Source: Rhizosaccharibacter radicis (GTDB lineage Bacteria > Pseudomonadota > Alphaproteobacteria > Acetobacterales > Acetobacteraceae). From it: DNA of 64,000 nucleotides. Location: contig JAMZEJ010000001.1 in NCBI GenBank assembly GCA_024508355.1, positions 186,001 to 250,000 of the forward strand. The letters are read 5' to 3'. Below are positions 46,662 through 56,299 of the stretch, in pieces. The translations under genes were made by a program, and so were the position numbers. A model generated the notes under the pieces. That model had not been told where the DNA came from and ran no database searches. It saw nothing but the letters and a program-made list of their open reading frames with translations. How positions within the stretch are numbered: the first letter of the stretch is position 1; the number at the start of each line of letters is the position of its first letter.

Positions 46662-47429
46662 ATGAGCGGACAATTCGCGACCTATCCCAGCCTCCGGGGG
46701 CGCAGGGTGCTGGTTTCCGGCGGCGCGTCGGGCATCGGCGCCAGCATCGTGCGCCATTTCGTGGAACAGGGTGCGCGGGTCGGCTTTCTCGATCGCGACG
46801 ACGGCGCGGCGGCGGAACTGCTGGCGTCCCTTCCCGAAGGCGGCGAGGCGCTGTTCCAGTCGTGCGACCTGCGCGACATCGAGGCGCTGAGGTCGGCCGT
46901 GTCGGGCCTGGCGGATGCGCTGGGCGGACCGTTCACCGTGCTGGTGAACAACGCCGCCCGCGACGACCGTCACGCGATCGACGACGTGACGCCGGAATAC
47001 TGGGACGACCGCATGAACACCAACCTGCGGCACCAGTTCTTCTGCGCGCAGGCGGTGAAGAACGGGATGATCGAGGCGGGCGGCGGCTCCATCATCAACA
47101 TGAGCTCCATCTCCTTCGTGAAGGCGCAGGGCGGCATGCCGGCCTACACCTCCGCGAAGTCCGGGGTGATCGGCCTCACCCGCGGGCTCGCGCGCGATCT
47201 CGGCCCGCATCATATCCGGGTGAACACCGTGTATCCCGGCTGGATCATCACCCAGCGCCAGCTCGATCTGTGGATGACCGACGAGGCCGAAGCCGCGCGT
47301 GCCGCCGGCCAGTGCATCCCGGACCGCCTCTACGAGCCGGATGTCGCGCGCATGGTGCTGTGGCTCGCGGCCGACGACAGCCAGCTCGTGACGGCGCGCG
47401 AATTCTTCGTGGATGGCGGCTGGTTCTAG
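46662..47429 (+). CDS. SDR-family oxidoreductase
   Basis: 255-aa classical short-chain dehydrogenase. NAD(P) motif VLVSGGASGIGASIVRHF, NNAA in VLVNNAARDDRHA, catalytic Ser in IINMSSISFVKAQGG, Tyr and Lys in PAYTSAKSGVIGLTRG, and VNTVYPGWIITQRQL. LDRDDG after the second strand suggests NAD preference. C-terminal FFVDGGWF is the family end. The substrate is probably a sugar or polyol, as in related galactose/arabinose dehydrogenases, but this is not shown. ATG at 46662, AGGA upstream. Converges on rho. Confidence 0.92.
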   Translation: MSGQFATYPSLRGRRVLVSGGASGIGASIVRHFVEQGARVGFLDRDDGAAAELLASLPEGGEALFQSCDLRDIEALRSAVSGLADALGGPFTVLVNNAARDDRHAIDDVTPEYWDDRMNTNLRHQFFCAQAVKNGMIEAGGGSIINMSSISFVKAQGGMPAYTSAKSGVIGLTRGLARDLGPHHIRVNTVYPGWIITQRQLDLWMTDEAEAARAAGQCIPDRLYEPDVARMVLWLAADDSQLVTAREFFVDGGWF

Positions 47430-47635
47430 ACCGGCATCCGGCCGGACGGGATCGTGCGGGAAGCGCGCATGGTCCCGCGGCCAACCGGGAACCGGCGGTG
47501 GCCGGGATGGAAACGATGATTCGGCTGCGACCGGGGAGGTATCGTCCCCGCTCCGCGAGGCAGCAGGGCCGTCCAGGGCCGGCCGGGGAGGACGGACGCT
47601 CTTTCGGGGGGTGATCTTGGAGGAGCAGTGATCCC

Positions 47636-47660
47636 GGTGCGGGGCCAGCGGCCCCGCACC
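47636..47660. terminator. Hairpin between SDR gene and rho
   Basis: Perfect 11-bp stem GGTGCGGGGCC / GGCCCCGCACC with an AGC loop, just beyond the rho stop on the minus strand and about 200 bp beyond the SDR stop on the plus strand. No T-tract on either side. Likely a shared terminator or 3'-end structure. Confidence 0.6.
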
Positions 47661-47667
47661 CGCCGGA

Positions 47668-48948
47668 TCAGGTATTCATCGCGTCGAAGAAGTCCTGGTT
47701 GGTCTTGCTGTATTTCAGCTTGTCCAGCAGGAAGTCCATCGCGTCCATGGTGCCCATCGGCGACAGGATGCGGCGCAGCACCCACATCTTGCTGAGCGAT
47801 CCCTTCTCCACCAGCAGCTCTTCCTTGCGCGTGCCGCTCTTGGTGATGTCGATGGCGGGGAAGGTGCGCTTGTCGGCCAGTTTGCGGTCGAGGATCAGCT
47901 CCGAGTTGCCGGTGCCCTTGAACTCCTCGAAGATCACCTCGTCCATGCGCGAGCCGGTGTCGATCAGCGCGGTGGCGATGATGGTGAGCGAACCGCCTTC
48001 CTCGATGTTGCGCGCCGCGCCGAAGAAGCGCTTCGGGCGCTGCAGGGCGTTGGCGTCCACGCCGCCGGTCAGCACCTTGCCCGACGAGGGCACCACGGTG
48101 TTGTAGGCGCGCGCGAGGCGGGTGATGGAGTCCAGCAGGATCACCACGTCGCGCTTGTGCTCCACCAGGCGCTTGGCCTTTTCCAGCACCATCTCGGTGA
48201 CCTGGACGTGGCGGGTCGCCGGCTCGTCGAAGGTCGACGACACGACCTCGCCCTTCACCGTGCGGATCATGTCCGTCACTTCCTCGGGCCGCTCGTCGAT
48301 CAGCAGCACGATCAGGAACACGTCCGGGTGGTTGTGCGAGATCGCGGTGGCGATGCTCTGCAGCATCACGGTCTTGCCCGTGCGCGGCGGCGCCACGATC
48401 AGCGCGCGCTGACCCATGCCGATCGGCGACACCAGGTCGATCACCCGGGGGGTGAAATCCTTGGTCTGGGTCTTGCCGGTGGAGGTGGCCGGAATCCCCT
48501 CATGTTCCATCTTGAGCCGCCGCTCGGGATAGAGCGGGGTCAGGTTGTCGAAGTTGATCCGGTGGCGCACCGCCTCGGGCGGCTCGAAATTGATGGTGTT
48601 GACCTTGAGCAGGGCGAAATAGCGCTCGCCGTCGCGCGGCGCGCGGATCTGGCCTTCCACCGTGTCGCCGTTGCGCAGGCCGAAGCGGCGCACCTGGGTC
48701 GGCGACACGTAGATGTCGTCCGGGCCGGGCAGGAAGTTGGCTTCGGGCGAGCGGAGATAGCCGAATCCGTCGGACAGGATCTCGAGCGTGCCTTCCCCGT
48801 GGATCGCCTGGTCGTTGTCGGCCAGGTTCTTGAGGATGGCGAACATCATGTCCTGCTTGCGCAGGGACGACGCGTTCTCGATCTGGAGCGACTCCGCATA
48901 GGACAGCAGGTCGGACGGTGATTTTGCCTTGAGTTCGGCGAGGTGCAT
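47668..48948 (-). CDS. rho: Transcription termination factor Rho
   Basis: Hexameric RNA-dependent ATPase that ends transcription. 426 aa. N-terminal [34 protein letters not shown], primary RNA-binding cold-shock-like domain ([23 protein letters not shown]), Walker [18 protein letters not shown], Walker [18 protein letters not shown]-loop/R-loop region [30 protein letters not shown], and the end [19 protein letters not shown]. Conserved next to the origin in many alphaproteobacteria. ATG at 48948. A 287-bp region with no gene separates it from the upstream gene and probably carries its leader. Confidence 0.97.
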   Translation of the reverse strand: MHLAELKAKSPSDLLSYAESLQIENASSLRKQDMMFAILKNLADNDQAIHGEGTLEILSDGFGYLRSPEANFLPGPDDIYVSPTQVRRFGLRNGDTVEGQIRAPRDGERYFALLKVNTINFEPPEAVRHRINFDNLTPLYPERRLKMEHEGIPATSTGKTQTKDFTPRVIDLVSPIGMGQRALIVAPPRTGKTVMLQSIATAISHNHPDVFLIVLLIDERPEEVTDMIRTVKGEVVSSTFDEPATRHVQVTEMVLEKAKRLVEHKRDVVILLDSITRLARAYNTVVPSSGKVLTGGVDANALQRPKRFFGAARNIEEGGSLTIIATALIDTGSRMDEVIFEEFKGTGNSELILDRKLADKRTFPAIDITKSGTRKEELLVEKGSLSKMWVLRRILSPMGTMDAMDFLLDKLKYSKTNQDFFDAMNT

Positions 48949-49235
48949 GGAGGCGTCCCGGAATGCAGGCGCGGCCTGCGGGTCTTATGCGGGGGAAAGG
49001 AACGGTTCAGGCCGGGGATACCGGCCCGCCTGTCGAGCGGCGTCCGCTGGATCGGGACGCCCGGAGGCTCGAAGACACGACGTTCCGCTGGGGAGGGATC
49101 CTGCCCGGCAGGCGCCGGACGTGGACGGACCGGATGTTAGCGGCCGCCCACGATCTCCGTCAACAACAACCCGCCCGGCCGGGACACTTCGGCCGGGACA
49201 CGCCAGTCCGGGGGCGACCGCCGTCCGCTCGTCGC

Positions 49236-50162
49236 TCAGCCATCGATCTCCGTGCCCGGTCCCACCGGGCATACCCCCGCCGGCTGCCGGAACGGTACGT
49301 CGAACGAGGCGCGGTCCATCCAGGCCCAGCCATCCACCCGGCGATCATCCCACCAGCTGGCCACGCGGCGGATGAAGCCCGGACGACGCCCCTGGAGCGT
49401 CAACGGTCCGGAGATGGTGTCGGCCCGGCAGGTGCCGTCCAGCTCCGCCCGCTCCCCATCGGAGAACGCCATCGATACCCGGCAATCGCCCGCCGCGTTC
49501 ACCGCCGCCTGCACCGTCCCGGTGGCGATCAGGCGCCGCGCGCCGTCCATCAGCAGCGCATCGCCGCTGGAGCGGCCGTCCGTTCCCACCGGACCCAGCG
49601 CGATCAATAGCCGCGACGGTGCCGGCAGCCGCGATCCGCGGTCCGGATCGGCCACGGTGTCGGGCAGCGTTCCCGCGACGTCGCCGCCGAAGCGGAACGG
49701 CTGGGCCGCCATGCGCGCCACCAGGGACGACAGGGCGGGGGTCGGCGCGCCCGCCGTGCAGTCCATGGCCGCGGGCTCCGTCGTCGGGGGATGCGCCGGA
49801 CCGGAGCCGGCCGGCGGCATGGACGGCGCTACGGCCGCCGCCGGCGAGGCGGCCGGATAGCCGGTGACCGCCGTCGCCGCGGGCGCCGGACCCATCGGAG
49901 CCGGCATCGGGGCGGTGCCCGTCGCCGGCGGAGCGGCGTCCTGTGCCGCCGCCAGGGAGGCGGGCGCCATCGCGGCGCCCCAGCTCAGCCCACCGATCGC
50001 CAGCAGAAGCGGCAGCGCGCTTCCCCGACCGCCCGTCCTGCCCGGGCGATTCGCGGTGCCGCGGGTCGCGGCCCCGACCGCGCCGCGGCGGCCCGTCTTG
50101 CCCGAAGCTCCATCGGTGGATGCCGCCCCGCCCCGGGGCCGCGTTTCGCCTTGATCCGTCAT
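49236..50162 (-). CDS. Hypothetical secreted or membrane-anchored protein
   Basis: 308 aa from the ATG at 50162. A Gly/Arg/Thr-rich, positively charged N-terminus (about 45 aa) precedes a hydrophobic stretch SALPLLLAIGGLSWGAAMAPASLAAAQ, which could be a signal peptide or anchor. A long Ala/Pro/Met-rich linker follows, then a C-terminal domain of about 170 residues beginning CTAGAPTPALSSLVARMAAQ and including LIALGPVGTDGRSSGDALLMDGARRLIATGTVQ and FDVPFRQPAGVCPVGPG. No known domain recognised. Lies between rho and corA, both on the same strand. Confidence 0.6.
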   Translation of the reverse strand: MTDQGETRPRGGAASTDGASGKTGRRGAVGAATRGTANRPGRTGGRGSALPLLLAIGGLSWGAAMAPASLAAAQDAAPPATGTAPMPAPMGPAPAATAVTGYPAASPAAAVAPSMPPAGSGPAHPPTTEPAAMDCTAGAPTPALSSLVARMAAQPFRFGGDVAGTLPDTVADPDRGSRLPAPSRLLIALGPVGTDGRSSGDALLMDGARRLIATGTVQAAVNAAGDCRVSMAFSDGERAELDGTCRADTISGPLTLQGRRPGFIRRVASWWDDRRVDGWAWMDRASFDVPFRQPAGVCPVGPGTEIDG

Positions 50163-50201
50163 GGTTCCCACCCCCGTATCCCGTCCCGTGCCGCCAACCG
50201 C

Positions 50202-51350
50202 TCAGCGCGATCCCAGCCACCCGCGCCGCCAGAACCACAGCAGCAGCGCCGACACCGAGGCCACCATCAGCCCCAGCGCCCAATAGTAGCCGTAGCGCCA
50301 GTCCAACTCCGGCATGTTCTTGAAGTTCATGCCGTAGATGCTGGCCACCAGCGTGGGCGGCACGCCGATGATGCTCACCACCGTGAGCACCCGGATGCCG
50401 TTGTTCTGTTCGATGTTGATGAAGCCAAGGGTCGCATCCAGCAGGAACTGCACCTTGTTGTTCATCTGGGCCACGTAGTCGTTGAGCGAGGCGATGTCCT
50501 TGCCCAGCGTGCGCAGCCGGGGGCCGATCCCCTGGCCGGCGGGCAGCAGCCGCAGCCCGTCGGTGCGGTTGCGGTCGCGCTGCGGATCGGCGCGCCCGTT
50601 CTCGGTTCGCGCCTCGTCCCGGTGAGCTTCTTCCCGGCGCCCCTGGTCCGAGCGGGGCGCATCGGCGGCCCCCGGCTCGGGTGCCCGGCCCGGATCCCGC
50701 CCGATCCGCTCGCTTCCGGCATCGCCCTTCGGGGCATCGGCCAGATACACCACGATCCGCTGCACGCCGAGCAGGCTGTCGCGCACGCTCGACACCATGT
50801 CGCCGGTTCTCCCCACGCGCCGCAACAGGGCGCGCAACTGCCGGTCCACGTCGGTTCGCGAGGGGGGATCGGCATGGAAGATGCGGCGCGACAATTGTTC
50901 CAGCTCGGCGCCGGTGTTCTCCAGCAGATCCGCCAGGCGGTCGATCATCGCTTCCAGCAGCAGGATGGTGGTGGACGCGGCGGCGGACGGTTCCGCCTGT
51001 TCCGCCAGCCGGCGGGACACGGTCTCGAACACGGTGAAGTCGGTGAAGCGCAACGTCACCAGCCGCTCGGAGCCCAGCACGAAGCCCACCGGCGACACGA
51101 AGCTGATCTCGTCCTTGCGCCGCACCATCGGGCTGCTGAGATAAAGCGCGCCGTTCTCCGTGAACACGCGGGACGAGGTCTCGATCTCTTCCAGCTCCTG
51201 CCGGGTGGGGATGCGCATGCCGGTCAGCCGGCCGGCGAGCGCGACCTCGTCGTCCGTGGGGTTGATCAGGTCGAGCCAGGCGGCGGTGGTGATGTCCTCG
51301 CTTGCGTGGACGGAACAGGCGGGTCGGCCGGGCGGATGGGCGAGAAACAT
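50202..51350 (-). CDS. corA: CorA-family magnesium/cobalt transporter
   Basis: 382 aa. Large N-terminal cytosolic domain (AWLDLINPTDDEVALAGRLTGMRIPTRQELEEIE, LVTLRFTDFTVFETVSRR, LLLEAMIDRLADLLENTGAELEQLSRRIF) and two C-terminal helices with the signature YGMNFKNMPELDW between them. The fold is a pentameric Mg2+ channel. Between residues about 203 and 272, inside the long stalk helix, is a highly charged Asp/Arg/Glu/Pro-rich insert that has no place in usual CorA. ATG at 51350. Ends in the positively charged WFWRRGWLGSR. Confidence 0.92.
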   Translation of the reverse strand: MFLAHPPGRPACSVHASEDITTAAWLDLINPTDDEVALAGRLTGMRIPTRQELEEIETSSRVFTENGALYLSSPMVRRKDEISFVSPVGFVLGSERLVTLRFTDFTVFETVSRRLAEQAEPSAAASTTILLLEAMIDRLADLLENTGAELEQLSRRIFHADPPSRTDVDRQLRALLRRVGRTGDMVSSVRDSLLGVQRIVVYLADAPKGDAGSERIGRDPGRAPEPGAADAPRSDQGRREEAHRDEARTENGRADPQRDRNRTDGLRLLPAGQGIGPRLRTLGKDIASLNDYVAQMNNKVQFLLDATLGFINIEQNNGIRVLTVVSIIGVPPTLVASIYGMNFKNMPELDWRYGYYWALGLMVASVSALLLWFWRRGWLGSR

Positions 51351-51820
51351 CGGAACTCCCGGCGGGACGGAACGGCGCATCGTTCCTGGCTGACGCCCGA
51401 TCATGTCAAACCATGACGGCGCCCCCCTAACGGGCGGCGCGGCGAATGGTGCCACCGGAAAACCACGTCGTCGCGTGGGGGGGGGGCGGACCGGTCGTGC
51501 AGGAGACCCGGCGCCGGGAAAGACGGCCCTCTCCGGGCGCTCCGGTCCGTGCGATCCATCGCCGGGAGGCCGGCCCGCGCCTCGCCCTCGATCATCGGCG
51601 TGCCGTCCCGGGCGATGGGACCCTGGTCTCTGCCGCGGGAAGCGGCCGAGCGGGCGTCCCGCGACGATATCGGCCCCGGGCCATGCCGGTGGGTACGCCG
51701 TCCTCCGAGGACCATGTTCGCCACCCTCGGAGGCCGGACCGGACGCGCCCGGCCGGTCGCGCTTCGTCTTGATGCGGACACGACAGACGCTTAGGGATGC
51801 GCGCCAGGAGTGTCCGTCCC
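51351..51820. other. Divergent spacer between corA and trpB
   Basis: Holds the corA and trpB promoters. trpF, usually directly before trpB in alphaproteobacteria, is absent here. A run of ten G lies at 51477-51486. No gene-like protein is recognisable; the strong AGGAG at 51806-51810 belongs to trpB. Confidence 0.55.
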
Positions 51821-53095
51821 GTGAGCCAGACCAGTTCCGCCCGGCCGATGCCGGCCGATCCCCGCACCACCTCCGCCATCCTCGCCGAGCGCAGCAACAG
51901 CCTGCGGCACGGGCCGGACGCGCGCGGCCGGTTCGGCATCTTCGGCGGCCGCTTCGTGGCCGAAACCCTGATGCCGCTGATCCTGGAGCTGGAAGCGGAA
52001 TGGGAGAAGGCCAAGGCCGATCCCGCCTTCAAGGCCGAGCTGGACCTGTATTTCCGCGACTATGTCGGCCGTCCCAGCCCGTTGTGGCACGCCAGGCGAC
52101 TGTCGGCCGAGCTCGGCGGCGCCAAGGTCTATTTCAAGCGCGAGGAGCTGAACCACACCGGCTCGCACAAGCTCAACAACGTGATGGGCCAGATCCTGCT
52201 GGCCCGCCGCATGGGCCGCACCCGGATCATCGCCGAGACCGGCGCCGGGCAGCACGGGGTCGCCACCGCCACCGTGTGCGCCCTGTTCGGCCTCAAATGC
52301 GTGATCTTCATGGGCGCCACCGACGTGGAGCGCCAGAAGCCCAACGTGTTCCGCATGCGCCTGCTGGGCGCCGAGGTGCGGGCGGTGAGCTCGGGCGCCG
52401 GCACGCTCAAGGACGCCATGAACGAGGCGCTGCGCGACTGGGTCGCCAACGTCCACGACACCTACTACCTGATCGGCACCGTGGCCGGCCCGCATCCCTA
52501 TCCGGCCATGGTGCGCGACTTCCAGTGCGTGATCGGCGACGAGGCGCGCGACCAGATGATGCAGGCCGAGGGGCGGCTGCCGGACGCGGTGGTGGCGGCC
52601 GTGGGCGGCGGGTCCAACGCCATGGGCATCTTCCACCCGTTCCTGGACGAGCCCTCGGTGCGGCTTGTGGGGGTGGAAGCCGCCGGGCGCGGCCTGGATT
52701 CCGGGGAACAGGCGGCCAGCATCTCGCGCGGGCGCCCGGGGGTGCTGCACGGCAACCGCACCTACCTGCTGCAGGACGCGCACGGGCAGATCACGGAAGC
52801 GCATTCGATCTCCGCCGGGCTCGATTATCCCGGCATCGGCCCGGAACATTCCTGGCTGCACGAGATCGGCCGCGCCGAGTATGTCGGCATCACCGACGAC
52901 GAGGCGCTGGCGGCCTTCACCCTGTGCACCCGCACCGAAGGCATCATCCCGGCGCTGGAATGCGCGCACGCCATCGCCCACGTGGCCAAGATGGCGCCGC
53001 GCATGAAGCCCGAGGACATCATCCTGATGAACCTGTCCGGGCGGGGCGACAAGGACGTGGCCACGGTGGCGGCGCATCTGGGGGTGGAGCTGTGA
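51821..53095 (+). CDS. trpB: Tryptophan synthase beta subunit
   Basis: PLP enzyme joining indole and serine. 424 aa from the GTG at 51821, supported by AGGAG 10 bp upstream; an ATG at 51797 is in frame but lacks a Shine-Dalgarno. Motifs: [19 protein letters not shown], the PLP-lysine segment [48 protein letters not shown] (phosphate loop), and [12 protein letters not shown]. Its stop overlaps the trpA GTG by 4 bp. Acts as an alpha2-beta2 complex with TrpA. Confidence 0.95.
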   Translation: MSQTSSARPMPADPRTTSAILAERSNSLRHGPDARGRFGIFGGRFVAETLMPLILELEAEWEKAKADPAFKAELDLYFRDYVGRPSPLWHARRLSAELGGAKVYFKREELNHTGSHKLNNVMGQILLARRMGRTRIIAETGAGQHGVATATVCALFGLKCVIFMGATDVERQKPNVFRMRLLGAEVRAVSSGAGTLKDAMNEALRDWVANVHDTYYLIGTVAGPHPYPAMVRDFQCVIGDEARDQMMQAEGRLPDAVVAAVGGGSNAMGIFHPFLDEPSVRLVGVEAAGRGLDSGEQAASISRGRPGVLHGNRTYLLQDAHGQITEAHSISAGLDYPGIGPEHSWLHEIGRAEYVGITDDEALAAFTLCTRTEGIIPALECAHAIAHVAKMAPRMKPEDIILMNLSGRGDKDVATVAAHLGVEL

Positions 53096-53934
53096 GCCGC
53101 ATCGCCGCCCGGTTCGCGCGGCTGAAGCAGGAAGGCCGCGGCGCGCTGATCCCGTTCCTGGAAGCCGGCGATCCGGACCTCGAGACCTCCCAGAACATCC
53201 TTGACGGCATGCCCGCGGCTGGCGCCGACCTGATCGAGATCGGCGTTCCGTTCACCGATCCGATGGCCGACGGCCCGATCATCCAGGCCGCCTCACGGCG
53301 CGGACTGGTGGCCGGCGCCACCCTGGACCGGGTGTTCGACATGGTGCGCCGCTTCCGCACCCGCGACGACGATACCCCCGTGGTGCTGATGGGCTATCTC
53401 AATCCGATCGAGAGCTACGGCCCCGAACGGTTCTGCGCGGATGCCGCCCGGGCGGGGGTCGACGGACTGATCGTCGTGGATCTTCCGTCGGAAGAGGCCG
53501 ACCTGCTGGAAGCCCATGCCCACGCGGGCGGCCTCGACATCATCCGGCTGGTGGCGCCCACCACCGACGCGCACCGCCTGCCCGTGGTGCTGAACGGGGC
53601 GTCGGGCTTCATCTACTACGTCAGCATCACCGGCGTGACCGGCACCCGCTCGGCATCCGAGGCCGATCTGGTCGCCGCCCTGCCGAGGCTGCGCGCCGCC
53701 AGCGACCTGCCGGTGGCGATCGGCTTCGGGGTGCGCACCCCCGAACAGGCCGCCGCCGCCGTGCGGGTGGCGGATGCCGCCGTGGTGGCGTCGGCGCTGA
53801 TCGATACGCTGGCCGGCTCGCTCGCGGCGGACGGCGCGGCCAGACCGGACACGGCGCGGTTGGTGCTGGAACAGGTGGCGAAGCTTGCCGCCGGGGTGCG
53901 GGGCGCGCGGACGCTCGCCGCCGCCGATATCTGA
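53092..53934 (+). CDS. trpA: Tryptophan synthase alpha subunit
   Basis: Cleaves indole-glycerol phosphate to indole. 280 aa from a GTG overlapping trp[17 protein letters not shown], the signature [22 protein letters not shown] with the catalytic Glu, Asp in [29 protein letters not shown] (flexible loop), and phosphate-binding [10 protein letters not shown] and VVASAL. Full length. Followed by accD after 13 bp, the common trpBA-accD-folC order. Confidence 0.96.
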   Translation: MSRIAARFARLKQEGRGALIPFLEAGDPDLETSQNILDGMPAAGADLIEIGVPFTDPMADGPIIQAASRRGLVAGATLDRVFDMVRRFRTRDDDTPVVLMGYLNPIESYGPERFCADAARAGVDGLIVVDLPSEEADLLEAHAHAGGLDIIRLVAPTTDAHRLPVVLNGASGFIYYVSITGVTGTRSASEADLVAALPRLRAASDLPVAIGFGVRTPEQAAAAVRVADAAVVASALIDTLAGSLAADGAARPDTARLVLEQVAKLAAGVRGARTLAAADI

Positions 53935-53947
53935 ACGGGAACGCGCG

Positions 53948-54814
<867 letters not shown>

Positions 54815-54815
54815 C

Positions 54816-56210
54816 ATGACGGGCGCCCGGGACGGGTCCGGCCCCGCGGAAGGGCACGTCCCGCCGGTTCCCGCCTCGCCTCCCTCCGGCAAGGCCGGTG
54901 GCCTGGGAACGGAGTTCACCGGACGGTCCGGCGTCGTGCTGGAAAGGCTGAACCGGCTGTATCCGGCGCTGATCGACCTCAGCCTGGGCCGCCTCGAGAC
55001 GCTGCTGGCGCGGCTCGGTCACCCCGAACGGCACCTGCCCCCGGTGATCCATGTCGCCGGTACCAACGGCAAGGGCTCCACCTGCGCCAACCTCCGCGCG
55101 ATCGGCGAGGCCGCCGGCTGGCGCGTGCACGTCACCACCTCGCCGCACCTGGTGGATGTGCGCGAGCGCTTCCGTCTCGCCGGAGAGCTGGTGTCCGAGC
55201 CACGGCTGCTGGACGCGCTGCACCGGATCGAGCGCGTCAATGACGGTGCGCCGATCACCGTGTTCGAGGTGCTGACCGCCTGCGCCTTTCTCCTGTTCAG
55301 CGAGGTGCCGGCCGACCTGGCGGTGGTGGAGGTGGGGCTCGGCGGACGGTTCGACGCCACCAACGTGTTGCCCCGTCCCGCCGCCTGCGCCATCGCGTCC
55401 GTGTCGATGGATCACGAGGCGTTTCTGGGCGACACCCTGGCCAGGATCGCCGCCGAGAAGGCCGGCATCGCCAAGGAAGGGGTGCCGCTGGTGTGCGGGC
55501 ACCAGCATCCCGAGGCGCTGGCGGTGATCGAGCGGGAAGCGGCGCGCGCGGGTGCCCCGTTGCGGCTGCGCGGGCGCGACTGGGACGCGTTTGCGATCGC
55601 GCCCGGCGAGGCATCGGCCGGCGGGCTGCGCTTCGAGGATGCCGCCGGCATCCTGCGGCTCCCGGCCCCGGGGCTGATCGGCGCCCATCAGCACGACAAC
55701 GCGGCGCTCGCCGTCGCCGCGCTGCGGGCCAGCGATCTGCCGGTGCCGGACGCGGCCTATGCCGGCATCGGCGCCGCGCGCTGGCCGGCCCGGTTGCAGC
55801 GCCTGCGCGGCGATCTCGCGGCATCGCTGCCGCCCGGATGGGAGCTCTGGCTCGATGGCGGCCACAATCCCGGCGCCGGCGAGGCCCTGGCGGCGTCGCT
55901 GACGTCCTGGCGCGACCGGCCGCTGCACCTGGTCGTGGGCATGAAGCAGACCAAGGACCCGACGGGCTTTCTCCGGCCGCTGCTGCCGCTCGCCGACACG
56001 GTGTGGGCGGTGCGCGAGCCGGACCAGCACATGGCGTTGCCGGTGGACGCCATCCTGCAGGCGGCAGGAGGCCGCGGCCATTCCGGGCCCACCGTGCGGG
56101 AAGCCCTGGCGCGGCTGCGCGACAGGCCCGAGCCGGCGCGCGTGCTGATCTGCGGCAGTCTTTATCTTGCGGGCGAAGTGCTGAAGCTGGATCGCAGCCT
56201 GCCGGACTGA
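54816..56210 (+). CDS. folC: Folylpolyglutamate/dihydrofolate synthase FolC
   Basis: Adds glutamate to (dihydro)folates. 464 aa, including an extra disordered N-terminus of about 35 residues before LERLNRLYPALIDLSLGRLETLLARLG. ATP loop IHVAGTNGKGSTCANLRAI, HVTTSPHLVDVRERFRL, VVEVGLGGRFDATNV, MDHEAFLGDTLARIAAEKAGIAK, and WLDGGHNPGAGEAL in the C-terminal domain. ATG at 54816, one base after the accD stop. If the ATG is right the N-terminal tail is lineage-specific; an internal start is possible. Confidence 0.94.
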   Translation: MTGARDGSGPAEGHVPPVPASPPSGKAGGLGTEFTGRSGVVLERLNRLYPALIDLSLGRLETLLARLGHPERHLPPVIHVAGTNGKGSTCANLRAIGEAAGWRVHVTTSPHLVDVRERFRLAGELVSEPRLLDALHRIERVNDGAPITVFEVLTACAFLLFSEVPADLAVVEVGLGGRFDATNVLPRPAACAIASVSMDHEAFLGDTLARIAAEKAGIAKEGVPLVCGHQHPEALAVIEREAARAGAPLRLRGRDWDAFAIAPGEASAGGLRFEDAAGILRLPAPGLIGAHQHDNAALAVAALRASDLPVPDAAYAGIGAARWPARLQRLRGDLAASLPPGWELWLDGGHNPGAGEALAASLTSWRDRPLHLVVGMKQTKDPTGFLRPLLPLADTVWAVREPDQHMALPVDAILQAAGGRGHSGPTVREALARLRDRPEPARVLICGSLYLAGEVLKLDRSLPD

Positions 56211-56246
56211 ATAGCCGGCGAACGACGCCGAACACGGCGACTGTGC

Positions 56247-56272
56247 TTGACAGTTTTCCGCTCGATCGGAAA
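56247..56272 (+). promoter_or_regulatory. Possible promoter/operator of the glycoside hydrolase gene
   Basis: TTGACA at 56247-56252 matches a -35 element, overlapped by the dyad TTTCCG-CTCGAT-CGGAAA (56255-56272). No good TATAAT-like -10 follows at 17 bp. The dyad could be an operator, or a weak terminator for folC, whose stop is 45 bp upstream. Confidence 0.4.
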
Positions 56273-56299
56273 TCCTGAGAAAAAATCGGGAAACGTCAG

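Noticed and set aside
51477..51486. Run of ten G upstream of trpB as a phase-variation tract
   Set aside because: Not inside a coding frame or at promoter spacing that I can define, and long G or C runs arise easily in such GC-rich DNA.
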